NCBI GenBank assembly: GCA_013396755.1
Contig: VWZF01006663.1
Location: forward strand, 62,001-126,000
Reading direction: 5' to 3'
DNA: 64,000 bases
Origin: Sclerurus mexicanus
Taxonomy: Eukaryota; Chordata; Aves; Passeriformes; Furnariidae
The position numbers were made by a program, and so were the translations under genes. Shown in pieces: positions 38,801-53,800 of the stretch. The notes beneath the pieces were generated by a model. That model had not been told where the DNA came from and did not search any database. It saw nothing but the letters and a program-made list of their open reading frames with translations. Numbering within the stretch: position 1 is the stretch's first letter; the number at the start of each line of letters is the position of its first letter.

Positions 38801-41800
38801 TTTTAGTGAAATTTTAACAGAGGAAATAGAAGTTTCTAAAGACTGTATACTACAAAAAAAACCAGCAGATCAGTTTTAACAGCTGAAACTAACCCACTCT
38901 TCTGCTCCTGTTGGTTTCTCTACCTTCCTGGAGAATGCAAGTCACCTCCACATTTCCTTGTCTCCACAAATATTTCAGAGATGCTACAACACAGCGTGCA
39001 AAAAGCTCAAGGACAGTAAGTGTGTAGAGAACCCATGGAGGACTCTGGCAACTCAGCCCTTCCCAGCTGCACCGAAATGCTGTGGAGCAAAGAGGACGAT
39101 ATCACAACAGGACCAGTGCCCATGAAGTCCTTGTGCTGCTCCTGGATTATTCCACAGAGGAGAGGAGCCCTGTGTGCCGCTGCTCCCACCCCTTCCCTGT
39201 GAATGCAGTGGGAATATATGGCAACCACAACAGCACTGTAAAGCCCAGCAGAAGACTAGACAGAGAAGCAATAAAGCTTGTGAGCTTAACAGTATTTAGA
39301 GTAACGTCTTCAGTCATGAATATTTGCTACACTAATCTAGCCTTTAATCTTGTCTCAATAACACAAGGATACACCATCCTTATCCTAAAGGATCAATAGA
39401 AAACCAGAAAAACACCCAAAAAGAGCTCTTAAATGTACAGCGATACAATTTTATTTTGTAAAGAAAACACTGGTCCTATGCCTAGACACTACTGCATCAA
39501 CATTCATAAGTCTTCTCAGCTAGTTTTTAGTCTCTGAGCAACAAATAATTCATTAATTAGGAAAAAAGGGACATTCAGACAGCCAACACAGCCAACAAAA
39601 GCAGCCCTCAAACTGCATTAATTCAGCCAAGTGCTTCAATAAAATTATTTGGGGAGAACGTCAAGAGCCTTAACCTAAAAAATTACTTTCCTTCTCTGGT
39701 CTCACCAGGCTAGACTATACTAGACTGTTTTATTCATCTAATACACAATGGCTCAGAAGGTCAGCATTAGGAGAGAGGTCCCTGTTCAGCAGAGAACCAG
39801 ACTGTGCCATTTCATCTCCTCCATGAGTGCCTGTGCTGAGCTGTGCTCCTGTGGATGGCACTTGCAGGGAATACTCCTGGACAGTCACTCAGGAAAACAG
39901 GGATGTCCTTTGGATCAATGTACTGGAAAGAAGTCGTCTCCATATATTAAAAATATGGACAGATTACATTTCAAGTGTACAGTCTCAGGGCTTTTGAAAT
40001 TATCAGGGAGTGACTGGATGACACAGCATATCTTTTGCAAGAAAATATTTCATCTCTCTTTAATGTCAGAATGGCACAATCACAAGACTCAGCTTAACTC
40101 CTTAATGCAGAGTGCTGGATTTGCTTCTGTACATAAACACTGCTAAGATTGTGTGAAGATCAGATGCTTCAGTTGTTACAAGGCCTCAACTCACAGCTTA
40201 AATTGTGCACATAAATTCAAAGGAATGACTGTACACATGTGGCACCTCAGTGAGACGGGATCCCTTGAAAACAGGCCTCTCTATAACCCGCTGTCTCTGA
40301 TGCTCCACACCTACAGACCCTCCTACTCTGAGCTGCAGTTTCTTGCCAGACCAGGGGAGGGGAAATCCAATGTGAAAACAGAGGAAGCTTGAGTGGAACA
40401 GAACAAATCCTGCAGGAACAGCCTCATGTGGAGACAACGATCAGGGTGACCTCTGCTCTGTTGCTGTCTGTTATTTGACTTCTATTGTGTCAGTAAATCC
40501 AAACTCCAATAAGGGCGAAAAAAGCACATCCTGGCCTCTGTAGAGCAGAATATTTAAATAATTACAAATAATTATTTATAATTACATTTATTTATAATCA
40601 TATATTTAATTATATGTACATAATTACAAAAGCCTGGTGCAATTGTGATACAAATATTTGGCTACTGCATTGATAGCGATGAATATGCTGCACTGAAGAG
40701 GGAAATGTTTTGTCATCGACAGGCACTGATGTGCTCTCCATCAAAAGGGCCTGCAGGAAGGAGTGAGGGGACACTGACATCTGCTAACACCTCCCACCTT
40801 TATTTCCTCTTTCATTAACATGCTGGAGCTTTTGACCTTTAAATATCTTCCACCGTGGGCAAGGGACAGTTAAGGAAATGGCATTGCCCAGGGTTACATC
40901 TTTCCCTACACACTGCTATCCAAATTCATCAATTCAGCCCCACATGACACATACCTGCCACAAATCATTGAACAGGGTTTACGTTTCTCTAGAGGTTCTC
41001 TGCTAGTCATCTCAATGTATCTTAGAAAGAGAATTAACTGTCATAATCCTTATTTTACCAAGAAGGGAACACAGCCCATCAAAGCCCCCGAACAGAAGAG
41101 GAGCCCCGAGGACACATCATGTGTGGCTCAGGACGTGTGTGCAGGTGGCCCTGCACTGAACAGCACTGGGTTGGCAGGCCCAAAGCTCCCAGACATCACA
41201 GCAGAATGATTCTGCTGCGGGCTGCAGACCCAAGTGCTACCAGGGTCTGCAAAACACCTAAGAAACCACAGAGTTTTCTCTTTAGAGGAGAACTAATCGC
41301 AGTGAGAACAAATGTCAAAATGCCCACATTTTGGATGACACAGAGTTCACCTTTCTTCACAGAGCTCTTCAGAAACCATGACCTATGAAAATCAATGCTT
41401 TGCTATTGGCTTCTATTTAAAGGCAGAGATTGAATTATCAAACAAATCTGAGTAGAGATACCTGACTTCTCTCTCCACTGTGCTCCTCACGGGGTCATAT
41501 TTCCTCCAAAGCCCGTACAACATAGGTAGACTGGGCTTCTTTCTCATCAAATAACACCCTCTTAAAATCCAGCTACAAATGAGCTGTGCTTCCTGTATGT
41601 CCATCTCTCTCCCATCTGCAGCCCCAGTGCCTGGACTTGTATGAACTCTGTCTAAATGCCAAGACAGATCTGTAAAGTTTTTCCGTTTCCCCATCAAATC
41701 TGGGCAAAAACAACCATTCCAACTCATGCATGAAAGATAAGTGACAAACCACAGAGCGCTGCCATAAGTCTTCTGTTGTACTTTGGGATTTTTCTCTTTT

Positions 41801-44800
41801 AGTCTGTTTTTTGACATCTTCCCTCAGGGCTGTGTAGATACAGAAAAACATGCCACAGTGAAAGAACGTAAAAACATGGGAGCAGTGAAAAAGGTTTCTA
41901 TCTTTTCTTAAAGTTAGACCAGTTCACTTCATCACAAGAGAAGTATATGTAAAAGTCATGTACAAAATCAAAACATATCCCTGGAATCACAGAAAACATA
42001 TGAATCTGGCTCTCTTACTAGAAATTATGAGTTCTCTTTCCTAACCACAAAGCTACAGGTTCACTATGGCCTTAACAGGAACTAATTAGAACAGCAGTGT
42101 AACAAAGGATGAGCAAACCAGGAAAGGTTCCTTGTCTTGATCATGGCTTTACATTTCTTTAATGATGCCACATTTGCCTAATCACCCAGACATCTTGCCT
42201 AAAAGCCTCAGAAAACATGGGTTTGTTTAAAGCCTCTGCCACTGATATAGCATGGAAGGGGCCTGAGAGCTTCACCACAGCACATCCTGGTGTCTGCCTG
42301 CACAGAGAGGTGCTGCTGCTCCCTGTTCAGAGGTCAAACGATGCCGTGGTCACACGCCACTTGAACGCTGGGCAAACAGGTCCTCAGGCAGTACATTTGT
42401 TGGGTTTAATGCTGCTGACTAGATTTTGTCTTTATTTCCTTGCAGAAACTCATGTTTTGTGTCTCTTCTTCACTGACTGTGGAGTTCTTAATATTGGCTT
42501 CTCGGCTGACATCACACTGATTTCTTTTTCACAATGTTTGTGCTGCGGGTGCATTTTGGAGGCTGTGATAGGACAGCTGTCATCTCCTCCTCTGCGACTT
42601 CATTTCTTATTTCATCCTGAAATCTTCAAATAGTTTCTTGCCTTGATCTCCCACTTCTGTGGCAAAGGAAGGTTTAGTGAAGTTTTGTTGGGGATTTTAA
42701 CCACACTTGCTGCCAATAACCATCCAATTTTTTTCTGTCCATTCACTTTATTCTGTGAGAGATTTCTCATTCTTCCCTTTCATGTGCTTCTTTCTGTTTT
42801 CTCTTTTCAGCTCTTCTTTCATTTTTGTCCCCCTAAGCTCTTACAGCTTACAGCTATATAGCTACCCTATCTGTTCTGTTCTCCACAAGAAAGACTTTCA
42901 AAAGGGGTTTAAGAGAGGAGGATCCCCGCATCTCCACGGAACACATTCCTGGGCATGCACTGATCTTTGACAAAGCCAAAAGAGTCTTTCCATCAAAATC
43001 ACTTTGGCCAGTGTGGCAGGTGCCAGGGAGCACTGTATGTCCAGTTTATTTTGGGTTTGCTAAAGGGTAACAGGAAAAAGAACGAAGGGTTCTCACCACT
43101 GACAGAGTTCTTAACTGTAAATATTCTAGACTTTCAAGAAGGGGAGAGCTCATGAGTTTTAAGGACATTATTTCTGCCTGTCAATAATCTCATCTTTATA
43201 GCATGACATCGCCTCCAGCAGGCGTCTCTGAAGTCACTTTGTGACTACCAAAGCTATCAGCTTCTGTTCACTGAAATAACTCTATTAAAGTCTCATGTTT
43301 TATGCAGGTCATAGATGCAGCCCTATTGATTTAACTTGAGAGAGCATCCCTTCTTTGTGGTAGTGAGATGTTTGTTTTTCACCGCTTTGCTGCCTTCCTT
43401 GTTGCCCAACAGACAGGCCCTGCAGCTGGTGAAGGTCACCAGTTCTCAGGGAACTTATGCTCAATGCAGGGCATTTGCACTTATCGATTCAACATTAAGG
43501 GCCATTCTCATGCAGATGTGTTCTGTTTTGCCAGTCCATACTCCACTTCATCTCTAGCTACACACTCAGCTTCAAGGGGATTATGCAGCAAATATTTTAT
43601 TCAAACTAGAACAACCAAAAACTCATTTCTGGGTTCCTGTGCTGTTCAAGAGGCTGCTGTCTAGAAAACATACTTGCACTTTGCAGTTGCACTTCACTTG
43701 CTTAACAGAGGCACTTCCAGAGCCTTCGGAGACCATGGAACAGGTGCGGTACTAAGGGCCCATTTCTCAGGAGGTAAAAAGGCCACCCCAGTTAGGACAG
43801 ATTGTGCTCGTGGGCATCTGCTCTGCCTTCCTGGAGAACAGCACATGTGCAGTGGCTACAGCTACAGCCAAGGGGTTAGGCAAGATTGCACCGACACCCT
43901 GCACCGAGTCAGGGAGTTGGGAAGGGATGAGCTGCTCCAGTCACAGTTCTGCTTTTCAGGATACCTTATGTTTCTTTTTCTTAGTTCAATTCTTGCCTGT
44001 CAGTCTCATCCTAGCCTTCTTTATTTAGAATCACCTTCATTTTCAGGTACCTCAGGCTTTTCCCTGAGCTTGCTGAACTCCCTGTGACAGACAGAAAAAT
44101 AATTCAAAGGACAGGCAGCAGCAGCCTCGCTAAACAGGATCCTTTCCTACCCTGACCCAGGACTCACACAAGGTTGGCAACCTTCTCCAAGGAGCCACGC
44201 TCCTGTACAAAACTGTGCATTCTTCAAATGGGCCGAAGCTGGAGGCATCTTCTCACAAGAATTAAGGAGATCAAAGTTGGCAATGATATAGCTTTCCTCA
44301 GCAAAATTAGTTACACAAGATGAAAATATCAATAATAACATAAGGCGATTAAACAAGCCACATTGTCAACTTTGTGAAGAACAGAAGGTCTTAGCAAATG
44401 GCTGTCTACTAGACTTCAGACAACCACACTCACCAACAACATTGTAAAAAACAAACAAGCTGTAACTTAAATAGTTCCAGTGGCATGGTATCCACAGCAA
44501 GTACTGGGAAATATCCCTACACCATGGGCACGTCCTTTATTCAATAAACAGCAACAGCATGAAAGAGAAGCCTCTCAGTATCTCAGCTCTGCCCTGTAAT
44601 GGTGCTGGCTGGATCCTCCCCATCTCACCATGGTTAAGTGCAATTATTTAGGATCCAGCTGCACCCCTGTGGTCTCCTCCCAGTGTTACCTTTCATAAAG
44701 AGACACAAAGCCATCCGTGGTGCTCTGCAGGAGCAGGTTACCTGTGGGGGTGCTGCAGGTTGGGTTGGAAGGAGTTGTGGAGGAGACACAGCCCTGGCTG

Positions 44801-47800
44801 TTTGCTCTAAGGATGCAGCTCCATATTCTCAGCTACCATTTCCCTTCTACCCTTTATTTGTTTCAGTGTTACTTTGCCCTCATTTTTTGTACTCAGATCC
44901 ACAGTTCTTCACTCAGTAATTTTGAAAATGTTTACTTGGCATTTATAGTGCACAAAATGTGCTTAAAAACACAGCAATGAAGCACTTACTCCAAGGAAGG
45001 ATTGTCTCATTTTACACTGATAATCTCTCATGCTAAACTCACTGCAGGCTGGGGAAATCTCAAAGTCTCCAGCTTCTGTGTGGCAGGGACTATTTAAGTC
45101 CGCAGATTTCCAGTATGGGTGTATTGAAATCTTTTATTTGTGGGGTGGCAATAAAAGATGTGGAGAGAAAATCTCCCCTGGCAACGTGTACTCTTGAAAG
45201 GCCCTTTCAAAGCAAACATTCCAGCAGTAAGAAACACTTCAGCACGCTGCGTTCCCATCTTCCCCTTCCTTCCCTCACTGCCTCCCCAGCCTGTGCTCTT
45301 AGCATTGCAATAATAAATTCCTCTGTGCCCCATCTTACAAAAGTGCTTCACATCACCTTCATGCACTTGGCTGGGGAAGACCTCGCAATCACAGGTTATA
45401 TTCTTTCACACAGGACTGTAAGTATTTTGTGTTTCTTTGCAGCCAAGTGTTATCAGCTGGCCATATAACATTCAATTTTGGGGGGAAAAAAGGTAGAGTG
45501 ATTGTATTCTGAAACACTGATTGCATCAAATGGCAAGTAGATTGGAAGACAGTAATCATGCTGAGCTCAGACGATTAAAAACTCACTTGGAAAATTGGCA
45601 CTTGCTGAGCCTTTATGGAAAGAAATGAATTAAGGAGGGAAACAATAAGGAAGGGCATACATTAATTTTGCTCTGCAGTGGATAATTTTGAGTGTAAGAG
45701 ATCTGTGGAAGAACTGTGTGTCTTAAGGATTTTCTCTTACGTCTTCAGAAGAAAACCTGAGAGCCACTGGAGAGGCATTTCAAATTAAATCCAAACAGTA
45801 ATCTCAGAAACAGCAATTGGAAAAGAGCAAATAAATAAAGTATATAAATAGGAGATAGCATTTCCTGCTAGGAACTTATCTTTTCAGACAATGCCTCTCA
45901 ATGAAAAAGCTGCCCTTGCTGGCAGTCCTGCCGGGCAATCTCCATCTCTGCTGCCGGGGTGATGCCCTTCCCCTCCGCTCTGCTGGGTATTTGTCCAACG
46001 CACTCAATAAAGGATTACCTCGCAGAATGTCTCTATTGTAGCAAGCCCTGTGGAACTCCTGCTCAGCCTGAGAGCTGCAGGCCTGGCCCTGTGTCCACGC
46101 TGCTTTTATACAGGGCTGAGAACACTGCCAGCACTCCACAAATAATCAATGCACGCAACTCAAATAAATGCCCAAATCTTTTTCAATACGGTACACAACC
46201 ATTACACAGCCTCTTCTTGACGCTTACAGGAGTTCATGGTGCTCTGCTCATTATTCCCTTCTTTATTACAATACATCCTTTCCTCTGGTTTATGATGGAT
46301 TTTGGATCTGTGCTCATGTTTGAGGGAGGTTTCCCCCTCCAGCCCAGGGCAGGACTGTGTTGCTCAGCCCACAGGACATCACCAGTGCTGCTGAGCAGGA
46401 ACAGGCTGAAATTCCCTCTGAAGGAGCTGCAGGGTTTGGAATCTGCTGACCACGTGCTGCTAAAATGTATTTTACATCCTTGAGAGGCCATATCCTGCAA
46501 TGCTTCTCACACAAGTGGTCTTGGCTCTCCCTCAGTAAAAGGGGCCATTGGCAGAATTACTATGGGAGCAGAAACAGAACAGGAGTGAGCATTGCAATGT
46601 CTGTCATGTCACATGGGCTTTATACACAGGGACACACACACCTCTCTAGAGCAGAGCTCTGCCTGACTGACAGAGTTCCAAACCTGCCCCACTGAGGGGC
46701 TGTAACACGTGAAGGTGATGGAATTAGTTTCTATTTCCTCTTCAAAACATGCAAACTTTAAAGGTTTAATCCCTGCTTCACACTTTTGATATTTTTTTAT
46801 ATATACCTGGACCGTGTTTCAATAGCCTGACTTGATTCACAAAAACAACCCCAGCAATTCAAGGAAGTCTTTGCTGTGGGAGTGAATGTCTTAATACAGT
46901 GACATTAGTATAAATCAGACCTTAAGAGCCGACAAAAACAAAACAAAATGCTAAATCCTGCCATTTATTTAATCCTGAAGCCACTGTTTCCACTGAAGCT
47001 GAGGGATCCTCTCGCTAGAGGGTGCAATGAATTGGGAGCAGAGGAAAACCACATCCCAATGTGATTCTTCTATACTTCATGCAAATGGAAAAGGAAATCC
47101 ATTTATAACTTCACTTTGTTCTTTCATCCTTATTTAATGAGCTGTCTGATTCAATAATCCAACATTTAGCTACTATTCTTTTAGGCTGGATTTTCCCCAT
47201 TCCCCTCAAAATCCCAGAAACACCCCAGTCCTGATGCACAAAAGGTAGAGATCTGCCAAGCTAAATGTTATTTCTCCTCTTGCTGCTGTTCCTATGAAGA
47301 GCAAACTAGTTTTTACTCTGATTTCCCAGTTCATATAATGAGAATGCAAAAATATTAATAATTAAAGACATCGAAAGAAAAAAATCCTGCCTTCTCCAAC
47401 AGAGGAGAAAGGGAGCTGGTTACTGTCAACAGTAGGTGCTGCTTCTGTCAAATAAATCAACTGCACTTCAAACTGATGGTGGCATGTCAGGCTCATCATC
47501 TCCATCTTCAACTCCAATGATGTATCTCAAAGGAATGCATCTCAGAACACTTTACTAAAACACAGGTGTGGACAAGTTGAACCACAAAATCATACACTCA
47601 AGCTGCCTTCAAAATCCAGCTGTGAGCCACAGAGGGAGGGGAACACAAAGGTTTGGTTGCTGCACGTGCCCATCCCTGCCGAGTGCCTCAGCACAAAGTT
47701 CTCTGGAATTAAAGCCACCCGTGAGTTGAGATATTCAGCACTGTATGTACATGTTAATGTATATTTTTGGTGCCCAAACCACTATTGCTGGCTTTAAATA

Positions 47801-50800
47801 GCATGCTCTGCCATCCAAACAGCAAAGCATCATTTGCTGCCCACTCCCATCTCTCTCAGCCACCACATCAGGGGAGAGGGTGGCAGATAAAGACTTTTCT
47901 CTCATCCTGTAGCTGACAGCTAATGGCTGTTTTAACTTTCCCAAGGAGCAAATGTTGCCCTCTGTGGCAGCTCTGTCACTCCAGTGCCTGTCACACACTC
48001 CTGTGACTTTAACTGAGCGCACATTTTGGCCCCCGGGGTTTTGACGACAATGGGAACCTGAATTAATTTGCCCAGCCAGAATGATAGTTCAAGAGGTATA
48101 AAAGCCTCAGAATCCATGAGGTTCATGCAGCCACAATTAGAATATTAAAGTGGCATTAAAGTTTATAAAGCAGAATTTATTTCCCACAGAATTTGGAAAA
48201 AAAAGCCTCCAAAAGTTTGTCATTTTCTCTCAACAACAGCTACTTATTGCTACATTTGCTTTTGAGCCTGGACTGAGTTGTTTACTCTGTGCATTTCTTA
48301 GTATAAAATATTCAGAGTTTATCCTAAGCAATACTGTGGTTCAGCTAATGATTGTTTCCCTGGACTGGGATCCCTGCCCTTTGCATTTCTGCTCTCAGAG
48401 CAGCCAAATGCTAAGCCACAGAATTGTTTTCTTCCTCTGAAGTAGCAGCTGGTGCCTTGGAAGACACCATAAGCATCTCTGCCGAAATCTGTGTAATTGC
48501 ACATGTCGGCGTGGTCTGTTCTTAACGTATCCTTCTCCCAGACAAAACACTGTTTTCTCAAGCTGGCTTTCAAGACTGTAAGTGTTTAAAAATAGCTTCA
48601 GGAAGGCACGCACATATATTTTGCTATAAACTGTGTACAATGTGTACTGTATACAGAATATTAATTCTCCAATATGTGATTCTGTGAGACTGTCTTGTTG
48701 GCATCGTTATTGCTATACATGGAGCTGGTTTGTGTGCAAATATGATTCTAGACCCAAAGTTTTAGCTTGGCACCATCCTAAAACAATATAGATTTCAACC
48801 TGTTGCTGAGTAACAAGAGTGCTTTTCAAGAAAAGTCTTTAATATGCAGTCAGTGGCTACGGTACTTTGTTCTGATCATACTTTGTCAAGCTAGAAAACT
48901 AATTAGCAGAATCTGCTGACCTGGATGTCAGAACCTCTGATACTTCAACAAAAAGCAAAATCCTTAATTCAACAGTCGACATACTGTAGAGGGATCTGAT
49001 GTACTCTCTTGCCATCTCTTATGACTCATAAAGATGAACTTTGTATGGGGACAAAGGGAGTGACTTTTTTGGCCAAAATAACTAGAAATTGCGAGAAGTT
49101 CTAATTTATAAGTTGGATGAGTTGCAAGTAGTTCAATGATAATACATTATTGCTCTGACCTAGGCATATCTGCCTACAGATACAAAACACAAGATGTCAA
49201 GGCAAGAAAACTCTTTCTTGCCAATAAATCCTAGTGGGTCAGGAGCATCCAAAACATCACACCAAGGCACTGCTGAGACAGAGACATCTTGGAGGAGGTC
49301 TGAAGTAAAGTGGACAGGTAAAGCAGAGAGGTAAACCAGAACTTCTCAGACCAAAGCAAGCTCCTCACCTCCTAAGAACTCCCTTCATTCAGCTGAGGAA
49401 TGCTTCGCTGCCATAAACCTCCTGCCTCAGCCAGGCACCACTGGAGTCCTTATTTCAGGGGCTTTGTAATGCACTGCAGAGCCTGCTACCTCCCAGCTCC
49501 CCAAGACAGGTGGGGATGGAGCTGACAGTGACTTGTGGTTGTTAACAGCTGATTTCATGGAGCTGATAACTCTGACTCACCTAATCAGGTGAGATTAAAA
49601 GGACAGCATGAACAGGGAGATGGACTCACCAAATTAAATATTTGCATTTCAAAAGCTTTCTAGTTACACAGCTCATGCCACAGCCCTGACCTGTCCCCTG
49701 CTCTGGGGCAAGACAAAGAGGTTAAACCTCCAGAGCTGTCAACCTTGAAGCATTCACCAGCACTGAAGACAAAATCACTTAAAAAATAACAGCTAGTTCA
49801 AAACGAATTGTGCAACAAACCAAGTGGCACCAACGGAAATCCATCATATAAACAAGTAGAGAGGATTTTCACTGCTTCCAGAAAGAATTTGGACTCCTGG
49901 TGTGAGCTAATTTCTGCGTGAGTGACCACAAAATAAAGCTCTTAGGTAATACAGTGATAGGTACTCAAAAATATAATAGATGGAGAAGCAAGATTAGGTC
50001 TACTTTATGAACAAGTCCATTACATTCTTGATCACATACTTTAATGCCAAAGCAGCTGAAGAACTTGCAAATTACAAGCTCTGGCTTTGTTTTCAGAGCT
50101 GCTGCATAAATAGTTGTATTTAACAAATCCAGGCAGGTGCTTCTTTCTGTAAATTGTCCTAAGAATGTGCTGTGACCAGCAAGGAATTGTTCCCAAAAAT
50201 TCAGAATCATCTGAAGTGGAGAAGCACATTATCCTTCCATTTCCCTATTTATGTTTTCTGCATGGTTTCTTGCAGCAGTTGTGCTGGGGTTGGAGACCCC
50301 TGTGCCCAGGGCTGTTGAACAAGGTCCTCAGGGCTCATCTACTTTTTGTCTGGAAGAGGGAAGAACCCTCCTCAGATTCAATCTACTCCCACTATTACCT
50401 TTCCTGCCTTTGTTACACTGTTTTTACTGCTCATTAGATAAAGCTGCTGCCAGGAAAATTAGGTCTTCTATTGTTTTGCCATTAATTACGGAGAGTTCAG
50501 GATAAGGTTTGTGTTAGAAAAGTAGGGGGCAGGAATGGTTCGAATTTTACTTTCACTATAATTAGACAGGAAATCATGAAAAGGTGAAAAATAATTAATT
50601 GAAGAGCTTTCCTCTAGCAAGGCAACAGGAAGATGGAGTTCATGGGGTATTACTGAACACCACTGCTCTCAATGTGTGTCTGCCTGAGCCTGTTTCTATT
50701 GCACTCCACGTGTGGGCAGAATGGGCAGGATGAGGCAACTCTGACTCTCTTCTGTTCACCTGAGGGCCCTTTCTGCTACCAGAAAAACACAGGCTAGATC

Positions 50801-53800
50801 AGTCCAGGGAAGCTGTTTGAATGACTGCAGAGATTAATTGGAACCATCAGTCACTTTCTGCATAACTTGCAAAGGACATGAAAATATGACTAATCTAAAA
50901 ATGAATTAATTGGACAGCTGTCTCACTTTCATTTGCACACTACTGAGATGAACATTTGGGCTAAGAAGTTGTCCTCAGAATTTCTTCACTTCACGTTGAT
51001 GGCGATGTTTACACCTACCATGAAACTACAGTGTTTTCAGAGTTTTTCTTCATGTGAAATTACTACAGTTCAGGCTTTAAAGGCACTTTTACAGGGAGGA
51101 AAGAGGGGTGCATCAACCTGGCTTGGAGCTTCTTACTAAAGACTAATCATGCCAAAGCCTCTCAGGGTAGAACTCCGTCTGTAATTAACCTTTTGCAATC
51201 AACTTCAGTCAAGTTTCCACCACTTCTTTCTTTTCAGCTTCACAACCCAATTTATTTACTTATGGTTCGCAGGAGAAGCAGGACACTGGGAGAGAAGTCC
51301 TCCCAGTGCGTCTGTGGCAGAACACCACTGAAGTTAATGAGACCCTAGTGGAGATAAGGATTGTGTCCATTCAGTCACTAGAAGCTGCAGAAACTGTATA
51401 ATGCAGGTGGAAGCTGGGAAATAGATATACTTCTCTGCTTGGCTAGCAGATAAGGAAGCGAGATTCCAAGGGGAATGAGTGATTTACCCACAGACACACA
51501 GGAAATCAGCAAGAGATATGGAAATTAATGCTGAGAAGCATTTCAGTGCCTAAATCATAAAGCCAATCTTTTCCCTCAAATGCCAACACTATTAAATGTT
51601 CCTTTTCAATAATGGAATAAGACTTTCATTGACTTACAGTAATGTTTCCATCCAAATATTTTAGAGGGAAGCCGGTTCCAGGGGAAGGGCTGGTCAGCGT
51701 TATGTCCAGCTGGAGGGATCAGCAGTTGTAGGGACCAGGGACTGCAGAGGAACTAAGTGAGTTTCCCTGTGAGATTCCTTTGAGGATCACATCATGTCAA
51801 GGTCAGAAAATGCAAGGTCAGAAAGAACTGCGTTTTATTATATTTACCACTAATCAGGTGGGCTTTGAACAAAGTAGACTGAAATACTCTCTCACTGGGA
51901 AGCTATCAAACTGTCAGGCTGAGGGAATAGAGGGCTTAGAATAGAGAAGAGTCACATCTCTTGCCTACAAATAAATCACTTGTACATCACAAATCTGTTT
52001 GGCCATCTCTGAGCAGGAGCAATGAGGTATCGAGGTAGCTGCTAAGAGAACCATGTGCTGTATAAACACATAATAGCTGGGCTAAAGTCTGTTTTTATTT
52101 AAACCAGCTTCAATTTATTGTGTTTAATTGAAAATAATGATGTTAGAGCAGTGATCAAAGACTTCTCTCATTAATTGTCTATTAAATCATTAGCTATTAA
52201 ACAGAAATAAAAGGTTAAGAATGCAACACTGTTCTGCCCAAAAGAATATTAATATGTCTCCAATTACAAAGAAACAATAAAGGCAGAATTAACAGTGAAA
52301 GGAAGCTTAAGATTAGGCAATTAGATCCAAAATGCCTGACAACTCTGATTAGAGGGTTTATCAGTACAACCTATACAGAAAGGCAACATGAATCCAGAAG
52401 CAAAGTCAATACTGACTTTACCAAAGGGGCTTGTAAAGTGAATATGCATTTTTCTGAAAAAAAAATAGAGGCACATAAACCCTGTACTAAATTTTAACTC
52501 AGCTAATTAATTGTTACGGATCCAATCTTGCAACCAATACATATATTTGCAGTTACAAAATTACGCCTGAACCGCATTCAGTCTGAAAGTACCTCTCAGT
52601 AATTTGTGACTGAAATCCATTATAAGTATGCTGCAATTTTCAGAAAAATAACACTACTTCCATTTTATATCACCAGGATGAGGCAATATCTAGTCAGTGA
52701 AGACCACAGTCAGACCTCTTGTTTTTGTTCATTAAGTCAAAGTATTAGAGAGACAGGTACCAGGTCTGGGAAAGGGTCCCAGAGACATTCTCTCCTGTCA
52801 GGGATTTGATACCCAAATAATTTCACAAAGCGGTCAAATAAAGACCTGATTTATACCAACTTAGTCACTACCAAAAAAACCCTAGCAAACTATAGCACAA
52901 ATCTTGTGAAAGCTGTGCAGAATCTTGGCCTGTGTTTTGGTCTGCTCTGTCCAGATCACTGAGAGGAAGGGGAAGACACACATCAGCCTGAGGGTGCTTT
53001 GGAGCAGATCTAATTCCACCGAGATAAACACCATTTTGAAACAGGGGAAAGGAAAGGTGGTCAAAGGGCACGAGCTTTGCTGTACTGAAGTGTGTAAATC
53101 CACAACTGCAACTGGCAATCTTGTCTCTGCTCACAGAGGTCATGTCAAGACTTATTTAGTCGCTAGCTGCAGTGGACCTGTTAAATTTGGGAACCAGAAC
53201 AACTTTCTGTGCAGCTTTGACAGGATACTCGTAAGCACAACTGCTGGTTGAACAAAATGGGCTTTCGACAGGCAGTGCCCTGACACGCAACAATTCCCCA
53301 CAGCCTGCAGACACTTCTGTTAGTCAAAGAGGAATGGGAGCCTTTCTCCTGACCTTCCCCTGTCTGCTTCAGTCCAGTGCTCTCCAACTACAGCAAGTCC
53401 TAGAAATATTAGAAACTCATGTAATAGAAACCAAAGGCCCCATGCACCATCTTTTAGATCTGGATATGCTTTTCTGAAGTGCAAAGAAACTACAGTCTCA
53501 GCAATATGTTGATGAGATATAACTTACTGCTTGATTTTATAATATGGGCAATTCATTGTTCATATTTAACTGATAAATAATAGCCAGGAATCAGATAATA
53601 GCTATATGTACCCAGCAAATAGAAGAATAGCGACATTTATCAAGACAGTTTGTTTATTTGACAAGTAATTATGTTAGTCATAAACAAAGATATTCATCCA
53701 TGTTCCTCTGGTAAGGACCTTCAAAGAAATTCAGTTTCCAGAAAAAGAAAATGGGATTTTTTTCTTTCTCTATCTGATATGTAAGGGAAAATAAAGAACT

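Noticed and set aside
41036..41100. Second possible MIR-like segment (ATAATCCTTATTTTACCAAG)
   Set aside because: The core resembles MIR but the sequence after it departs from the expected order within 30 bases.
44745..44785. Possible CR1 3' end (GGTTGGGTTGGAAGGAG)
   Set aside because: Only about 17 bases resemble CR1 and the flanks do not continue the element.
45959..46483. 174-codon plus-strand frame, the longest outside the gene
   Set aside because: Lies in the large intron, opposite strand; product has no recognisable domain and frames of this length are expected by chance in 64 kb.
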